64,000 nucleotides of DNA from Torymus aiolomorphi (lineage: Eukaryota > Arthropoda > Insecta > Hymenoptera > Torymidae). The stretch spans positions 59,941,975-60,005,974 of the forward strand of contig CM070877.1 in assembly GCA_036365515.1 (NCBI GenBank), given 5' to 3'. Positions 9,561 through 20,916 of this stretch are shown in pieces; positions within the stretch are counted from its first letter, which is position 1, and each line of letters begins with the position of its first letter. The notes beneath the pieces were generated by a model. That model was not told where the DNA came from. It worked only from the letters and a program-made list of their open reading frames with translations, and did no database searches. The translations under genes and the position numbers were made by a program.

Positions 9561-10299
9561 GCTTTGTATTTTTATTAAGATGGTGTAAGAAATGATAAAA
9601 TCAACAATCAACCATATTTTATTGAAAATAAAAGAAGAGGACGATGAAAATTATAACGGATCATTAAAAAAATAAAAATTAGAAGTATAATTTCAATTTT
9701 TATAATATGTACACAATTATTTATAGTAAAGATACACAATTATTGAATAATAATATATTTATAATGTAAAAAATGGAGTTATTATACATGATTTTGAAAA
9801 TGTGAGCAATTTTTTAATTTTATATTTTAAAATATTACTTTTTTTTAAAATAAAATAAGTGTCAAATAACAACTAATTTCAATAATAAGAAAAAAAAATA
9901 TGCAATTTTTTAAATATTAATGGATTATTAAGTCATTGAAAAAAAAGTATAATGAATAAACATTTTTTATATTTAAAATATACACTATACATATAGGAAC
10001 GATACATTAATTTGGAGGAAGCTACGTGCCAATGAATTGGCAGCGGTTTTTTCTTTGGTAATCATAGATGTAAGAGTAAAATATGTATACTTTTGTAAGT
10101 TCTTCGTAAAATAAAAATTGTATTTGTAACAAATTTACATTTAGTGTTAGATTCTTATTCACATCCTTACCTACCTGATTCCCCGGCATGCTTTCAAGAA
10201 ATTATCACCTTAATATTATAACAGTATCTCTATTTTGCTTATTTTCATATCTTACGTTCACATCGGCTGCGATTGTAACTGAAATTTTTATCGCGCATT
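9561..10299. other. AT-rich sequence, no gene seen
   Basis: Homopolymer-rich AT sequence without a supported reading frame. It contains one copy (10028-10050) of a dispersed palindromic motif GCCAATGAATTGGC, described separately. Confidence 0.6.
10028..10050 (+). repeat. Dispersed terminal-like motif, copy 1 (GCCAATGAATTGGCAGCGG)
   Basis: The imperfect palindrome GCCAATGAATTGGC followed by AGCGGTTTT is identical at 31402-31424 and, inverted, at about 58296-58318. A looser match of about 30 bp extends upstream (AATT..TTTGAGGAAGC). Confidence 0.7.
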
Positions 10300-10524
10300 A
10301 CAAAGCCAAAAGTAAGGTTAGGTTACATATTGTGACGGAGTCACATGCGGCCGCCTCCTAGGCGTTAGCCGGGAGCACGAGCACATGGCCAGCGCATGCC
10401 GCCATGTTGCTCTGGCTCGCGCCGAGGACGCCGAGTGGACGGCGCACGCACTCGCGCACACACAAACGGGCACACACCGGGTCGCGTAGCCGACAAGAGG
10501 GCGCGACGTAGACTGGAGGGGGGA

Positions 10525-10623
<99 letters not shown>

Positions 10624-11059
10624 CGAGGGGAGCCGAGCGACGTAGGGAGCGGTACCGGGAGAGAGCACGAGGAGAGCGCGGTACGAACAGCAGCACGGCC
10701 AACGAGAACTGATGCCGCGCACCGGCGCGCGCGCATGGACGAGAGTGGGGCGCGAGACAGAGAGAGTAGGAGAGCGTAGCTATTGTTGTGAGCGCGCAGC
10801 TTACCGAGGCAAGCGGGAGAGAGCCAGGAGAAGAGGGGGAGAGACTAGGCGAGCGAGCGCGTTCGCATAGTGCGCATGATAGTCTATGCGTACTGCCGTG
10901 CGCTAGTGACCACGTTAGGGACCATCAGGGGCAGAATAAAGGGAAATCCCAGCGTAGCCCGAGTTAGACACGGCCGGTGGGGTCGAGGATCGGGGTTTCG
11001 AGGTGCGCACGCATGGGGCTAGGTACGCATGCTCCCACTGAGGCCTATCACGGTTCTAA
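10300..11059. other. GC-rich, CpG-rich block with a (GA)n microsatellite
   Basis: The base composition changes abruptly here. GC-rich, CpG-rich sequence runs to the LTR edge at 11060, and a (GA)n run occupies about 10528-10620. Open frames in all directions are driven by the simple repeat and by composition. The block resembles a CpG-rich promoter or first exon of a host gene, but I find no start codon with convincing coding sequence. No function is claimed. Confidence 0.5.
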
Positions 11060-11589
11060 TGACATGCAAGTCATGGGAAAAGACCGTTGATAGGTGATAA
11101 GGGGGGAAAAGGCCAATAGAAAATGGACACGAGTCATAAAAGTGACGCGACCGAGGTAATGAGTTAGATCGGATCAGAGCGGTCGCTCTCTCTGATCCTG
11201 CCTCGCTTATAGTAAGCGTACTGAGCAGATCACTCAATCAAAGAAATAGGAGTCTACGTAAGTTTAAGAAGGGTGGTGTGGTAACGGGGTAGGTAGAGAT
11301 TATGCGGGTCGAGGTTACTCCTTTCTTGTCTAGGACGATTAGTAGCGGCTGTTCCCAGTGAGCGTCGGAGCAAGGGGTACTCGTGGTTATCGGTTCTAGA
11401 GGGTTTATTGTGTTACAGGCAGTGCGTCGATACTTTACAGTCTTCTGGCGCCTGCGCACTAGAGGCCTTCACCGATTGGGTGCTCGAGCGGCTCTAGCGG
11501 CATAAGTATAGCGCGCGCGTTCAAACAGCGAGCGCACGAGTAGGCGGGTCAAACATACAATGAAGTTACGTAGACGTGCGAAACTAAGC

Positions 11590-12135
11590 GAGACAATTAT
11601 TAAAATTATTTCTAAACCCAAGTAGGCGGGGGACGCGAGGTCCCCGCATGTAAAGGAGTTATATGGAACTGCAACACAATTTAAATAATTTTTAAACCTA
11701 AGTAGCTGGGGGATATGAGGTCCACGCATATAAGGGAGTCACGTAGACATGAAAAAATAAGCAAAACGATTATTTAAATAATTTTTAAACCCAAGTAGGT
11801 GGGGGATATAATGCCCACGCATATGAAGGAGTCCAGTAGACGTGAAAAAATAAGCAAAATGATTATTTAAATAATTTTTAAACCCAAGTACGCGGGGGAT
11901 ATGAGGTCCACGCATATAAGGGAATCATGTAGACATGAAAAAATAAGCAAAACGATTATTTAAATCATTTTTAAACCCAAGTAGCCGGGGGACCCGAGGT
12001 CCACGTACAGTAGGGAATTACGTAGATGTGCAACAATAAGCAAGACCATTATTTAAACAATTTTTAAACCCAAGTAGGCGGGGGATATGAGGTCCACGCA
12101 TATTAAGCAATTACGTAGATGTGCAACAGACAATT
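11590..12135. repeat. Left subterminal tandem repeats of the hAT element (about 120-bp unit)
   Basis: About five units, each containing AAACCCAAGTAGGCGGGGGA, then GGTCCACGCATAT, then ACGTAGA.GTG and AACGATTATTTAAAT. The same unit in reverse orientation forms the array at 16330-16990. The copies differ by a few percent to 15 percent, so the array is old or evolves by conversion. Confidence 0.9.
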
Positions 12136-13637
12136 ATTTATAGTATATTACATAACTAGGGGGGTAAAAAGTTGGTCAGTCCAGAGCATATGTAAATTGC
12201 TAACTGTAATATTATAAAATATCTGTTCGCAATTAAAAATAAACTTGGAATAATACTTGTCATTATAATTGTACAATAAAATGTTTCACAAAGATTTTTC
12301 TATTTATTGCTAATTTTAGCTGTAATTTGAAATGTTTTAATAGTTTTTTTCGTTTGCCTTGCTTCAAACATATTACCGAACGAGATACACCCTTTGGCTG
12401 CCTCTACATCCAGCGGAAAACACACGCGAATACGCGTGCACGCGACCGGTCCCCGTGTATAAAGTATACCTATATATATGAATATGCGTACGATCGCGTG
12501 CGCTGTCTGCTAGATATAGAGGCAGACTTTATATTTTCCGCGAATCCAGCAATGCGCGCACGATACTTCACTTTCTCGCGTCCGCCGTGGTAAACACACG
12601 TCGTTCTTGTTTAGTCCGCTCAGTTTTCGTCATGCTATCGAATTTCCATACGGTTTAATGGTTTATTATATAGTTTAAACATCTATATGTGCGCGAGTGT
12701 CGTTTAACAATATTTTTATTGATTTTGGTCGCGTCTCAGTATTAATCCTGTATGGGTTATGTATTTTGCACTGACAGCCGACATTTTATCGAAAACAGAT
12801 ATGCTTTAGTTCTTTTCAAAGTCATATTTTTATGTCAGTGTTGTTAATACATCGGGAACTACGTCGATAACATTTTCTACATACATTATTCGCAATGTAA
12901 ATACGATCGCACGGCGCGTGTTTTTCTTGGAACCCCAGCACGAATTTTCGGTATTGGTGTATTCATACAATGTGGTAAATATTATTTTTTTTGTCAGCTT
13001 CCTTTTTAACTGCATGAATTTAAATTAAATTAATTATTAAATTTCAGTGCAATTATTTGTTAAATGTTTTGAAGTTTCTATTTATAGTATCATAAAAATA
13101 AATGTTATGTATTTAGTGTTTTAAACAAAAAGTTCCTATTCCGTGATTTTCATATTTTAATTATATTTATTGCTATTAATAAAACAGTATTGTATGTTCA
13201 GTATTAATTTAATTTTATAGTATTCAATTTAAAAAAGTTTTTATTAACAAAATTAAGTATATTACCTGAAGTAAAATTAATATTTATTTGATGTTGTAGT
13301 AATTTTTTATTAATAATAAATAATTTAAATTTTATGAATGTGTAATATAAATTTAAGAATAGGCACCTTTTAATTTTGTTATTTTCCTATTTTTAGCCAT
13401 CGTTATATTAGCTTGATTTGCAATATATCGATTACATATTCAATTTTTGTAATAAAACATTAAATTTTAATAAATTTTAATAAATTTACAGTATTTTTAC
13501 AGTAGATTTACAATAAATTTCTGTGATAAGTTTTTTTATTCTAATATATTGCAATCACGGATAATAATACGACAGCTGCTTCTAAAAAAAGGAGCGTTGA
13601 GCAAGGTGATTCCCAAACATGTAAAAAGAGAAGTAGT

Positions 13638-15594
13638 ACAGAGTGGCGTCCAGATTGGTTGCGAGATCGCGAATTTAAACATTGGCTGCAAAAGCACCCT
13701 ACTGAAGAGCAGACTGCAGTTTGCAAATATTGTCAGCAAAATATTAAATTTAGTCAGAAATGTGATTTGACTGCACATGCGCATTCAGAAAAACATAAGG
13801 ACAATATTACAGTTGCTACAAGTCAGGGTACTTTTGAAACCATCGAATTGCAAGGACCATTTTTACACGAGAGAGTAGCTAATTTTGAAACATATACGTC
13901 GCTTTATACGTGCAACCATAACCTTGCCATTAAAACAGTTGATGATTTTGTACGTTTTATTAACAAACTTGTTGAAGATCCGGAAGCCGTTAAAGCTATG
14001 AAATTAAAAGAGGATAAATGTAGTAATATAACCAAACATGTTTTATTTAAAGAGAATTTTGATAAGGTAATAAATATTTTAAACACTATATTATTTTCTG
14101 TTTTAATCGATGAAAGTACTGATATAAGTACTAAAAAAATTGTATGTGTTTCGATTCAGTATGTCAATCCATCGTCTGGTAAAGTCATGCAGCATCTTTA
14201 CAATTGATACAATTAGATGCAACGCATGGCTCCGCTTCAGATATTTTTCAAAGTTACAAGAAATTTTTTGATGAGAATAACATTAACATGAAAAATATTG
14301 TTGCATTAGGATGTGATAATGCCAGCGTTATGGTTGGAAAATTCAAAGATTTCAAGCATTTTTGAGAGAAATTATACCTCATTTAATAGTCTTAAATTGC
14401 GTTTGCCATACATCGGCAATCATTGCAAAATTGAGTAGTTCGGTAATACCGAAAGAGGTAGAAGAATTAGTTAAAAGTGCTTATAATTATTTTTCTAATA
14501 GTTCGAAACGCACGGAAGAATTTGAAGAATTTACAAAAATGTTTTCAGACAGTGCGAAAAAACTTCTAAGATTATCTGGAACTCGCTGGCCTACAGAAGT
14601 TATGATCGCTTAATTGAAGTATGGCCTGGTTTAGAGAAATATTTTAGTTTTCAATGTTTTGACCAATTGAAATTAGGAGACGAGGCATGTAGTAGTAAAA
14701 TCAGTAATGAGCAACGAATTTATAATTTATTAATAGATCAGTCTGTAAAAGCTTACGTTCATTTTATGTGTTTTGTTTTAGCTTCTTTTAATTCTTTCAA
14801 GGCCTTGTACCAGAGTAAAGGTTTAATGATTCACACTTTGCATCGATCAATATTTAAAATTTTAGGAATTAGTATGAATTTTATTGTCTTTGATGCATTC
14901 TCTAATGTTTCTGAAACTGATTTTGATATTGAGAAAAATTTGATGCCTTTGAATCAAATGTATTTGGGTCCCACTGGCAAAGAAATAATAAAAGAGTTGC
15001 CATTAGATGTATTAGAAACTGTTTTAAAAAGTTGTCAAAATTTTTATATTACTTCTCTCAGGAACATGAAAAAAAGATTTTTAGAACGCGATGATTTATT
15101 TAAAAAATTAGTTTTTGTTGAACCGAAAATTGTTTTGAGTTTAGAAAGTCGACAAATGTATCCAGATTTAGCTGATGTTTGTACTTTTTTTTCCATGTAT
15201 CGACAAAAATTCGTTAGCATCGGAATGGCGGATATTACCTTTTGTTTTTAAAGACCATCAAATCAAAGAATACATTAAATTAAATGTAGAAGACTTTTGG
15301 AAAATTATAAATGATTTAAAAATTAATGGTGGCACTGATTTACAATTTCCATCTTTAACAAAATTGACGGAAGCTGTTTTTTCTCTTCCTCATTCAAATG
15401 CCGAACCAGAAAGAACTTTTTCTGATGTCAACGAAATCAAAGATGCAAAAGGTAATTCAATTGGAATTCAATTATTAAATGCGAGGTATTTTCTTAGATC
15501 TTTCTGCAATGTGAACGGTTCAAATGAAATAAATTATTCTGATACTAAAGAACAATATGAACTTATGAAATCCGATAATTTATACTCAAAATAA
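13638..15594 (+). pseudogene. hAT transposase with BED zinc finger, multiple frameshifts
   Basis: The first frame holds a BED-type finger (CKYCQQN...H....H) and a segment ending DESTDISTKK, typical of hAT transposases of the ZMYM/ZNF862-like group. A following frame carries the catalytic-region signature GCDNASVMVG, another the HLIVLNCVCHTSA block and the GTRW motif, and the last frame a C-terminal hATC dimerisation domain with LPHSNAEPERTFSDV. Breaks lie near 14200, 14360, 14610 and 15170-15250. Together the pieces approach the usual 600-700 aa of the family. The protein would have cut and pasted the surrounding element. No intact start is evident. Confidence 0.88.
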
Positions 15595-15943
15595 TATGAC
15601 TATTTTGGCAAATCTTTATTCATTGTCTTTTTTAATTATTGTTTATGAGAAATGTAATAAGTTTTTAATAATAATCACAAGAATTTAAATTGTGATTATT
15701 TAGTATGATTAGAAGACATGATTTGATCATACGTAATAATTGCGTAATATTCCAGATGATTATTACTATATGTTCAGCCAATTGAAGAAATTGTAATAAA
15801 TATCTATAAACTTTTACTTGATAAATATATCCATACATATACTATCGCAGATATATATAGACATATTTTGCATATAAAAGTAGATATTATAACGATTCTT
15901 CCATTGAATGAATACTTGATTGGCGGAGGAAGGAAATAGGTTA

Positions 15944-16015
15944 GGAGTTGTCTTTGTAGAAAGTATTTATTTTTAAATACTTTCTACAATGGTTGAGAAA
16001 AGGAGGAACAACTCC
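15944..16015 (+). other. Strong two-part hairpin inside the hAT element
   Basis: A perfect 16-bp stem (15954-15969 with 15974-15989, TTTT loop) built on TTGTAGAAAGTATTTA is enclosed by a second 8-bp stem GGAGTTGT/ACAACTCC (15944-15951 with 16008-16015). It lies about 350 bp downstream of the transposase stop. It could be a transcript 3' structure or a small-RNA precursor; nothing proves either. Confidence 0.6.
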
Positions 16016-16329
16016 CGTGGTTCAGTAGGGCTACAGGCGACGGACTACACGGATTTATCTCTTTAAAGTGCGTGACTTTATTATTCGACTACTTCAGTAA
16101 TTTTATCATGTCATAAAATTGTGAATTAGTAAAATAAATAGTTTCATGTATTTACTAAGAGTGAATTAAAAAAAAGTCCAACGCGCTAATAGCAGTACCT
16201 CCAGGATAGCGTGGAAATTGCTTTTTCAGTTTATTGTTCTAAATTATTTTAATTATTATAATAGTTACATTAACTAATATGCTAAATTTTACTAATTAAA
16301 GTAATATTTAAAATATAAACCTACAAAAA

Positions 16330-16990
16330 AATAGGCGCTTATTGTTGCACATCTACGTAATTCCCTAATAATCGTAGACCTCATATCCCCCGCCTACTTG
16401 GATTTAAAAATTATTTAAATAATCGTTTTACTTATTTTTTCACGTCTACATGACTCCCTTATATGCGTGGACCACATTTCCCCCGCCTACTTGGGTTTAA
16501 AAATTATTTAAATAATCGTTTTGCTTATTTTTTCATGTCTACATGAGTCCCTTATATGCATGGACCTCATATTCCCCGCCTACTTGGGTTTAAAAATTGT
16601 TTAAATAATTATCTTGCTTATTGTTGCACGTCTATGAAATTGCCTAATATGTGTGGACCTCGCGTCCCCCGGCTACTTGGGTTTAAAAATTATTTAAATA
16701 ATCGTTTTGCTTATTTTTTTCACGTCTATCTGACTTCCTTATATGCGTGGACTTCATATCCTCCGCCTACTTGGGTTTAAAAATTGTTTAAATAATTGTC
16801 TTGCTTATTGTTGCACGTCTAAGAAACTTCCTAGTATGCGTGGACCTCGCGTCCCCCGGCTACTTGGGTTTAAAAATTATGTAAATAATTGTTTTGCTTA
16901 TTTTTTCATGTCTGCATGACTTCCTTATATGCGTGGACCTCATATCCCCCGCCTACTTGGGTTTAGAAATAATGTTAATAATTGTCTCAC
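16330..16990. repeat. Right subterminal tandem repeats of the hAT element
   Basis: Six or so units of about 105-120 bp, reverse complements of those at 11590-12135, recognised by CCCCCGCCTACTTGGGTTTA, TTATATGCGTGGAC and TTGCTTATTTTTTCA. Open frames across these units are repeat artefacts. Confidence 0.9.
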
Positions 16991-17537
16991 TTAGTTTCGG
17001 ACGTCTCCGTAACTTCGTTGTATGGCTGGTCCTCGTGTCACCCGCTTACTCGTGCGCTCGCTGTTTGAACGCGCGCGCTATACTCATGCCGCTAGAGCCG
17101 CTCTAGCGCCCAATTGGTGAAGATCTCTAGTGCGCAGGTGCCAGACTACAGTAAAATATCGCCGCACTGTTTACAGGTACCAAGCCGGAGCCATGGGATC
17201 CCACGGACCGGCATCCGCCGTCAACGGCATTTTCTCCAATAAATTACTCGATTATTATCTGTCGTGTTTTAATAGCGAGTGTAAGATCTCTGTGTGTGCG
17301 TGTCCAGTCCCACCTTCTCCCTATACGTTTTCAGGGCGTTTAAAAAGCGGTCGTAAGTCGTCGTGGGTTGTCGTGTCGGAGTTCAGCTGGTCGTGCAGTT
17401 CGTTCGAACCACCCGAGAGAATCGAGACTCAGCGGTCGGCCGAGAGTAAGTGATAGTGGCGTAAGTGATTGGTTTAGGGGGTTTTAGGACAAGTTCCAAC
17501 CCTGGGAAGTAGAGTAACCAAGCGCAACGTCACAAAA

Positions 17538-17548
17538 TGGCGCCCAAC
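17538..17548 (+). other. Primer-binding site of the gag-only LTR retrotransposon
   Basis: TGGCGCCCAAC lies three bases after the inferred LTR end CGTCACA. It has the form of an LTR-element primer-binding site, complementary to a tRNA 3' end. The cognate tRNA is not assigned. Confidence 0.55.
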
Positions 17549-17794
17549 TAAACACTAAATGAACTGCAAATCACAGACGCTGAAGGCTGGGGGAATCGTG
17601 TATGTGTGGAGTGGTGGTGGTATATATGTGTAAACCTATAATTATCCTTGGTGAAGGATAACAAAAATCGATATTGAATCCATAATTTCAGATTAACCGT
17701 TATTGCCGAATCACAGAGGGAATAAAGTGAATAAAAGGAAATATTATTCTGTCGCATTGATTTGGAACCTGCAATACGTATATACTACGTTAAA

Positions 17795-18060
17795 GTTATT
17801 ACAGAAGCGTGGGTCGAGGTTTTCTTTTACAGGTCGACCTTCACAGTGCAAAGTAATTACAGAAGCGTGGCTCGAGGTTTTCTTTTACAGGTTGACTTTC
17901 AGAGTGCAAGTAATTACAGAAGTGTCGGTCGAGGTTTTCTTTTACAGTTTGACCTTCAGAGTGCAAATTGTTCACACAAGTGTGGGTCGAGATTTTCTTT
18001 CCCAGGTTGATTTGCAGATCGCAAATTGGGTCAAAAGATTCTGGGTCAAGGCTTTTCTGT
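17795..18060 (+). repeat. Tandem 58-bp repeats in the retrotransposon leader
   Basis: About five units of roughly 58 bp with cores TTACAGAAG.GTGG.TCGAGG and TTTTCTTTTACAGGT.GA.CTT lie between primer-binding site and gag. Divergence increases toward gag. Each unit carries a polypyrimidine tract ending in CAG, resembling a splice acceptor. Confidence 0.85.
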
Positions 18061-18259
18061 TCAAGTGGACCTCCACGGAGTGAAGTGCGTTACAAGCCCG
18101 TGAATTGAATCATCGCTTAAATTTACACGTTCGAGGAATATTCGTTTTCCTTTCGGAGGTCGCGAGATCAGGACCTGACGCCAGATAACTACGATCGAGG
18201 GTCAGGTATCCGGCCGCTATTCATTTTTTTTCCTGCTTTTCCGATTGAGCATAAACAAA

Positions 18260-19559
18260 ATGGCAAGCAAAGCAAAGAAAACAACAGATGAATACCGGGC
18301 GAGGATGAGGAAGTTGAGCAACAACGTTGAGGTCGAGAAGAATCTACAGGAGTTAAACCTCAACGAGCAAGGAAGTCACCATGCAAAAGCCGAAAGATTG
18401 TTTCGAGCTTGCCTAAGGATGGTCGGGGTGACGGAAGTGCCATGGTTTCCGGATACGATCGAGGCCACCGGAAAGGATGTATCACTGTAGGATGAAATGG
18501 TGATGGTCTTCAGCGAGCTCGTGATAGCATACGATACGGAGGAGGAAAACATATTGGCTCAACAGGAAGTTGGTGAATCAGCCAGAAACACTCTCCGCGT
18601 TACTCCAGAGGTCAATATCGGGGAAACCACAAACCAACGAACGACCGATAGAAGAAACGTACAAATACTAATGGTAACGAACGAAGCACAGGGTCGTCCG
18701 GGTTCAAGTAACACAGGAGCGGTCCCAAGGATCACTATCAACAAGGACCACGGCAAAACGTCTAGGCGGAGGGAAATGATGGGATCGAGGATCTTAGCGG
18801 ACGATCGATATCTATTGCCAACGCAACCACGTCCACTGGAGTCAGCGGCCAGAGTAGAGTGGCGGACGGACCTGCCCAGGGTACGTCAGCCTCCTACGAG
18901 TTTCGTCAATTTTCAAAATAAAATAAGAGAGAATATAGCATCGCGGCAGTCACAACATCTCGAACGCTACACGGAAAGGACGGACTTGGATGATGAATAC
19001 GAGTCGAGAGGGGGACAATTTGTAAGGGTGAATAAACAACCCTTACCTAAAGCCACCCCCCGTCGCCGGCGAAGAACCTCACTATCAGACGACTAAAGTT
19101 CTAGCTCTGACGAAGAGATTTCATTGCTTTCATCGAGCAGATTGAGAGCAGACTTCCGCGACCTAAGCTCACAGAGTGACGACTCAAGAAACAGGTACAG
19201 GACCCCTTGCGCTCAACAAAGCCAAGGTAACGACTTATATGAACAACAGCAAAGGTCGCACAGAAGGGATCGCCACGTAAGCCCGCCCATACTTCGAGAC
19301 AATAGTCTTCATGTAATTAAAACATTAAAAAGCTGGGCTTGCGATACTCAGGGCAGGACAAGGACTCGCCGGAACAGTTTCGGTCACGCCTAAAGGCATG
19401 CATCTGTGACGAACAACTATTACTATGTCTAGCAAGCGTGTTATCGAAAGGGGCGGACGATTGGTACGACGTAAATCAGTACGATATGGAACTATGGGAC
19501 TTCGCTACTTTCGAGAAAGCATTGAAACGCCAGTTCATCGGAGAACTTCACGAGGATGA
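18260..19559 (+). pseudogene. gag of an LTR retrotransposon, decayed; pol absent
   Basis: The frame starts at the ATG at 18260 (MASKAKKTTDEYR) with a basic, helical N-terminus. It is interrupted by in-frame stops at 18488-18490 and 19094-19096 and by a frameshift near 19330. The last frame contains a retrotransposon capsid-like segment (SPEQFRSRLKACICDEQ, WYDVNQYD, FEKALKRQFIGE) resembling Ty3/Gypsy gag. The sequence then passes straight into the 3' LTR at 19560, so protease, reverse transcriptase and integrase are missing. The element was therefore non-autonomous, or lost pol by recombination. Function, when intact, would be particle formation. Confidence 0.65.
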
Positions 19560-20073
19560 TGTCATGCAAGTCATGGGAAAAGACCGATGATAGGTGATAA
19601 GGGGGAAAGGGCCAATAGAAAACGGACACGAGTCATAAAAGGGATGCGACTGAGGCAATGAGTTAGATCGGATCAGAGCAGTCGCTCTCTCCGATCCTGG
19701 CGTGCTTATATAATAGTAAGCATACTAAGCAGATCACTCAATCAAAGAAATAGGAGTCTACGTAAGTTTAAGAAGAGTGGTGTGGTAACAGGGTAGGTAG
19801 AGATTGTGCGGGTCGTAGTCACTCCTTTCTTCTCTAGGACTATTAGTAGCGGCTGTTCCCAGTGAGCGACGGAGCAAGGGTTACTCGTGGTTATCGGTTC
19901 TAGAGGGTTTATTGTGTTACACGTACCAAGCCGGAGCCATGGGATCCCACGGAGCGGCATCCGCCGTCAACGGCATTTTCTTCAATAAATTACTCGATTA
20001 TTATCTGTCGTGTTTTAATAGCGAGTGTAAGATCTCTGTGTGTGCGTGTCCAGTCCCACCTTCTCCCTACACG
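19560..20073 (+). repeat. 3' LTR of the gag-only retrotransposon, truncated; keeps the hAT empty site
   Basis: It begins TGTCATGCAAG and matches the two halves of the 5' LTR through CCTTCTCCCTACACG. It stops there, about 205 bp short of the 5' LTR end, where the virus-like sequence starts. The uninterrupted GTTACACG at 19916-19923 marks where hAT inserted in the sister LTR. Confidence 0.8.
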
Positions 20074-20088
20074 CGAGTTACTAAAAAC

Positions 20089-20916
20089 ATGGATGTACCA
20101 AATCTCTTCCTGTCTACAACCTACGCTATCAATAAGTCAAATTCCGAAAGAGTCGTTGTTGGATTGGAACACCATGCAGGATTTTATAGAGCTGTGGTGA
20201 AACTGTGTAGTACAGGGTCTCCTGCAAAGTACGTAACTCTCGAAAAAAACAGTTGGGAACTGATCAGCGACCAAATGGACGCGATGATGGGGTATGTGCT
20301 AGATTCATTCACCTTGTACAAAGACTTGGGTAAGCCTTCAAGAATATTTCTTCCAAACCACGACCTCAATTTTACAACGGCGTACGGAGTGAGGTCCATC
20401 CTTATCGACGAGAGACCTAGTGTACCGACAACGAAGTTCGTCAGAGGAGGCTTCCCCGAAGGGCAACCAACAGCCGAGGAGACGCAGTTTCCAGACATTT
20501 GTTCACAGTTCGAGACACCACAGAAGAGAAGAAAATACGAAAGTCCACCCGGGATCGTCATACAGCAGGCAACTTTGAACGGCCTACGAGAAGTGCGCGA
20601 ATGTATCGATAAGTGGCTAAAATGTTTAGAAGAAAGTGCCGGATTTATAAATCGCGGTATCGATAACGTAATTGAGTTTTTAAAAGTTGAGTTAAAGAGT
20701 GAAAGCACTGAAAAAGCGAAAAATATTTCGAAAGACATTGCTGCGTTCAAACAATATTGTGTATTGCGTAAAAATGAAATTAATAATAGAGCAAAGTTGC
20801 ACATGGAATTCGGTAATATGAATAAAGATTTGTACGACATTTTTCTTATGGAATTTTATGCATTTGGCTTATCCAACTTGGCTCATGATATGTACGATTA
20901 TATGTTCGCAAATTAA
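20089..20916 (+). CDS. Unrecognised 275-aa protein, divergent relative of the 1918-2631 protein
   Basis: The frame is intact from the ATG at 20089 (MDVPNLFLSTTY). I rejected the longer frame to 19912 because it only translates LTR sequence. The order of features matches 1918-2631: INKSNSERVVVGLE, a paired strand AVVKL, a Trp-containing helix (NSWELISDQMDAM), a basic linker (TPQKRRKYE), then a helical half (LREVRECIDKWLKCLEESAGF) and a tail rich in Phe/Tyr. No catalytic motif is recognised. The shared plan suggests one family in two virus-like segments. It abuts a truncated LTR on its 5' side, so its original promoter may be lost. Function unknown. Confidence 0.6.
   Translation: MDVPNLFLSTTYAINKSNSERVVVGLEHHAGFYRAVVKLCSTGSPAKYVTLEKNSWELISDQMDAMMGYVLDSFTLYKDLGKPSRIFLPNHDLNFTTAYGVRSILIDERPSVPTTKFVRGGFPEGQPTAEETQFPDICSQFETPQKRRKYESPPGIVIQQATLNGLREVRECIDKWLKCLEESAGFINRGIDNVIEFLKVELKSESTEKAKNISKDIAAFKQYCVLRKNEINNRAKLHMEFGNMNKDLYDIFLMEFYAFGLSNLAHDMYDYMFAN

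Larger units (their letters stand above)
11420..17169 (+). mobile_element. hAT-family DNA transposon, 5.75 kb, inserted in an LTR
   Basis: Ends are CAGTGCG...CGCACTG, extended by about 60 bp of imperfect terminal inverted repeat (for example CCTGCGCACTAGAG against CTCTAGTGCGCAGG). It is flanked by 8-bp direct repeats GTTACAGG (11412-11419) and TTTACAGG (17170-17177), one mismatch. The homologous LTR at 19.56-20.07 kb has a single GTTACACG followed by TACC at 19916, which is the empty site. An 8-bp duplication, CAGTG-type ends and the internal hAT transposase agree. Both subterminal regions carry tandem repeats of about 120 bp in opposite orientation. The transposase is broken, so the copy is not autonomous. 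Confidence 0.93.
11060..17534 (+). repeat. 5' LTR of a gag-only LTR retrotransposon, split by a hAT insertion
   Basis: The LTR starts with TGACATGCAAG and continues to 11411. The sequence resumes at 17178 after the hAT element and runs to ...CGTCACA at about 17534, just before a primer-binding site. Without the hAT and one target duplication it is about 717 bp. It matches 19560-20073 closely over its first 510 bp, including the stretch ending CCTTCTCCCTA. It contains AATAAA in the shared part, suitable as its own poly(A) signal. The superfamily is probably Ty3/Gypsy, judged from gag only. Confidence 0.75.

Noticed and set aside
10318..10779. Open frames of 110-134 codons around the (GA)n run
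   Set aside because: They are open in several frames on both strands because of the GA repeat and GC-rich composition; no domain or start context supports any of them.
17390..17420. tRNA-like B box (GTTCGAACCAC) in the LTR
   Set aside because: No matching A box or cloverleaf could be drawn around it.
20184..20840. 218-codon minus-strand frame
   Set aside because: It is the antisense shadow of the 20089-20916 gene, whose sense protein has clear motif order shared with a second gene.
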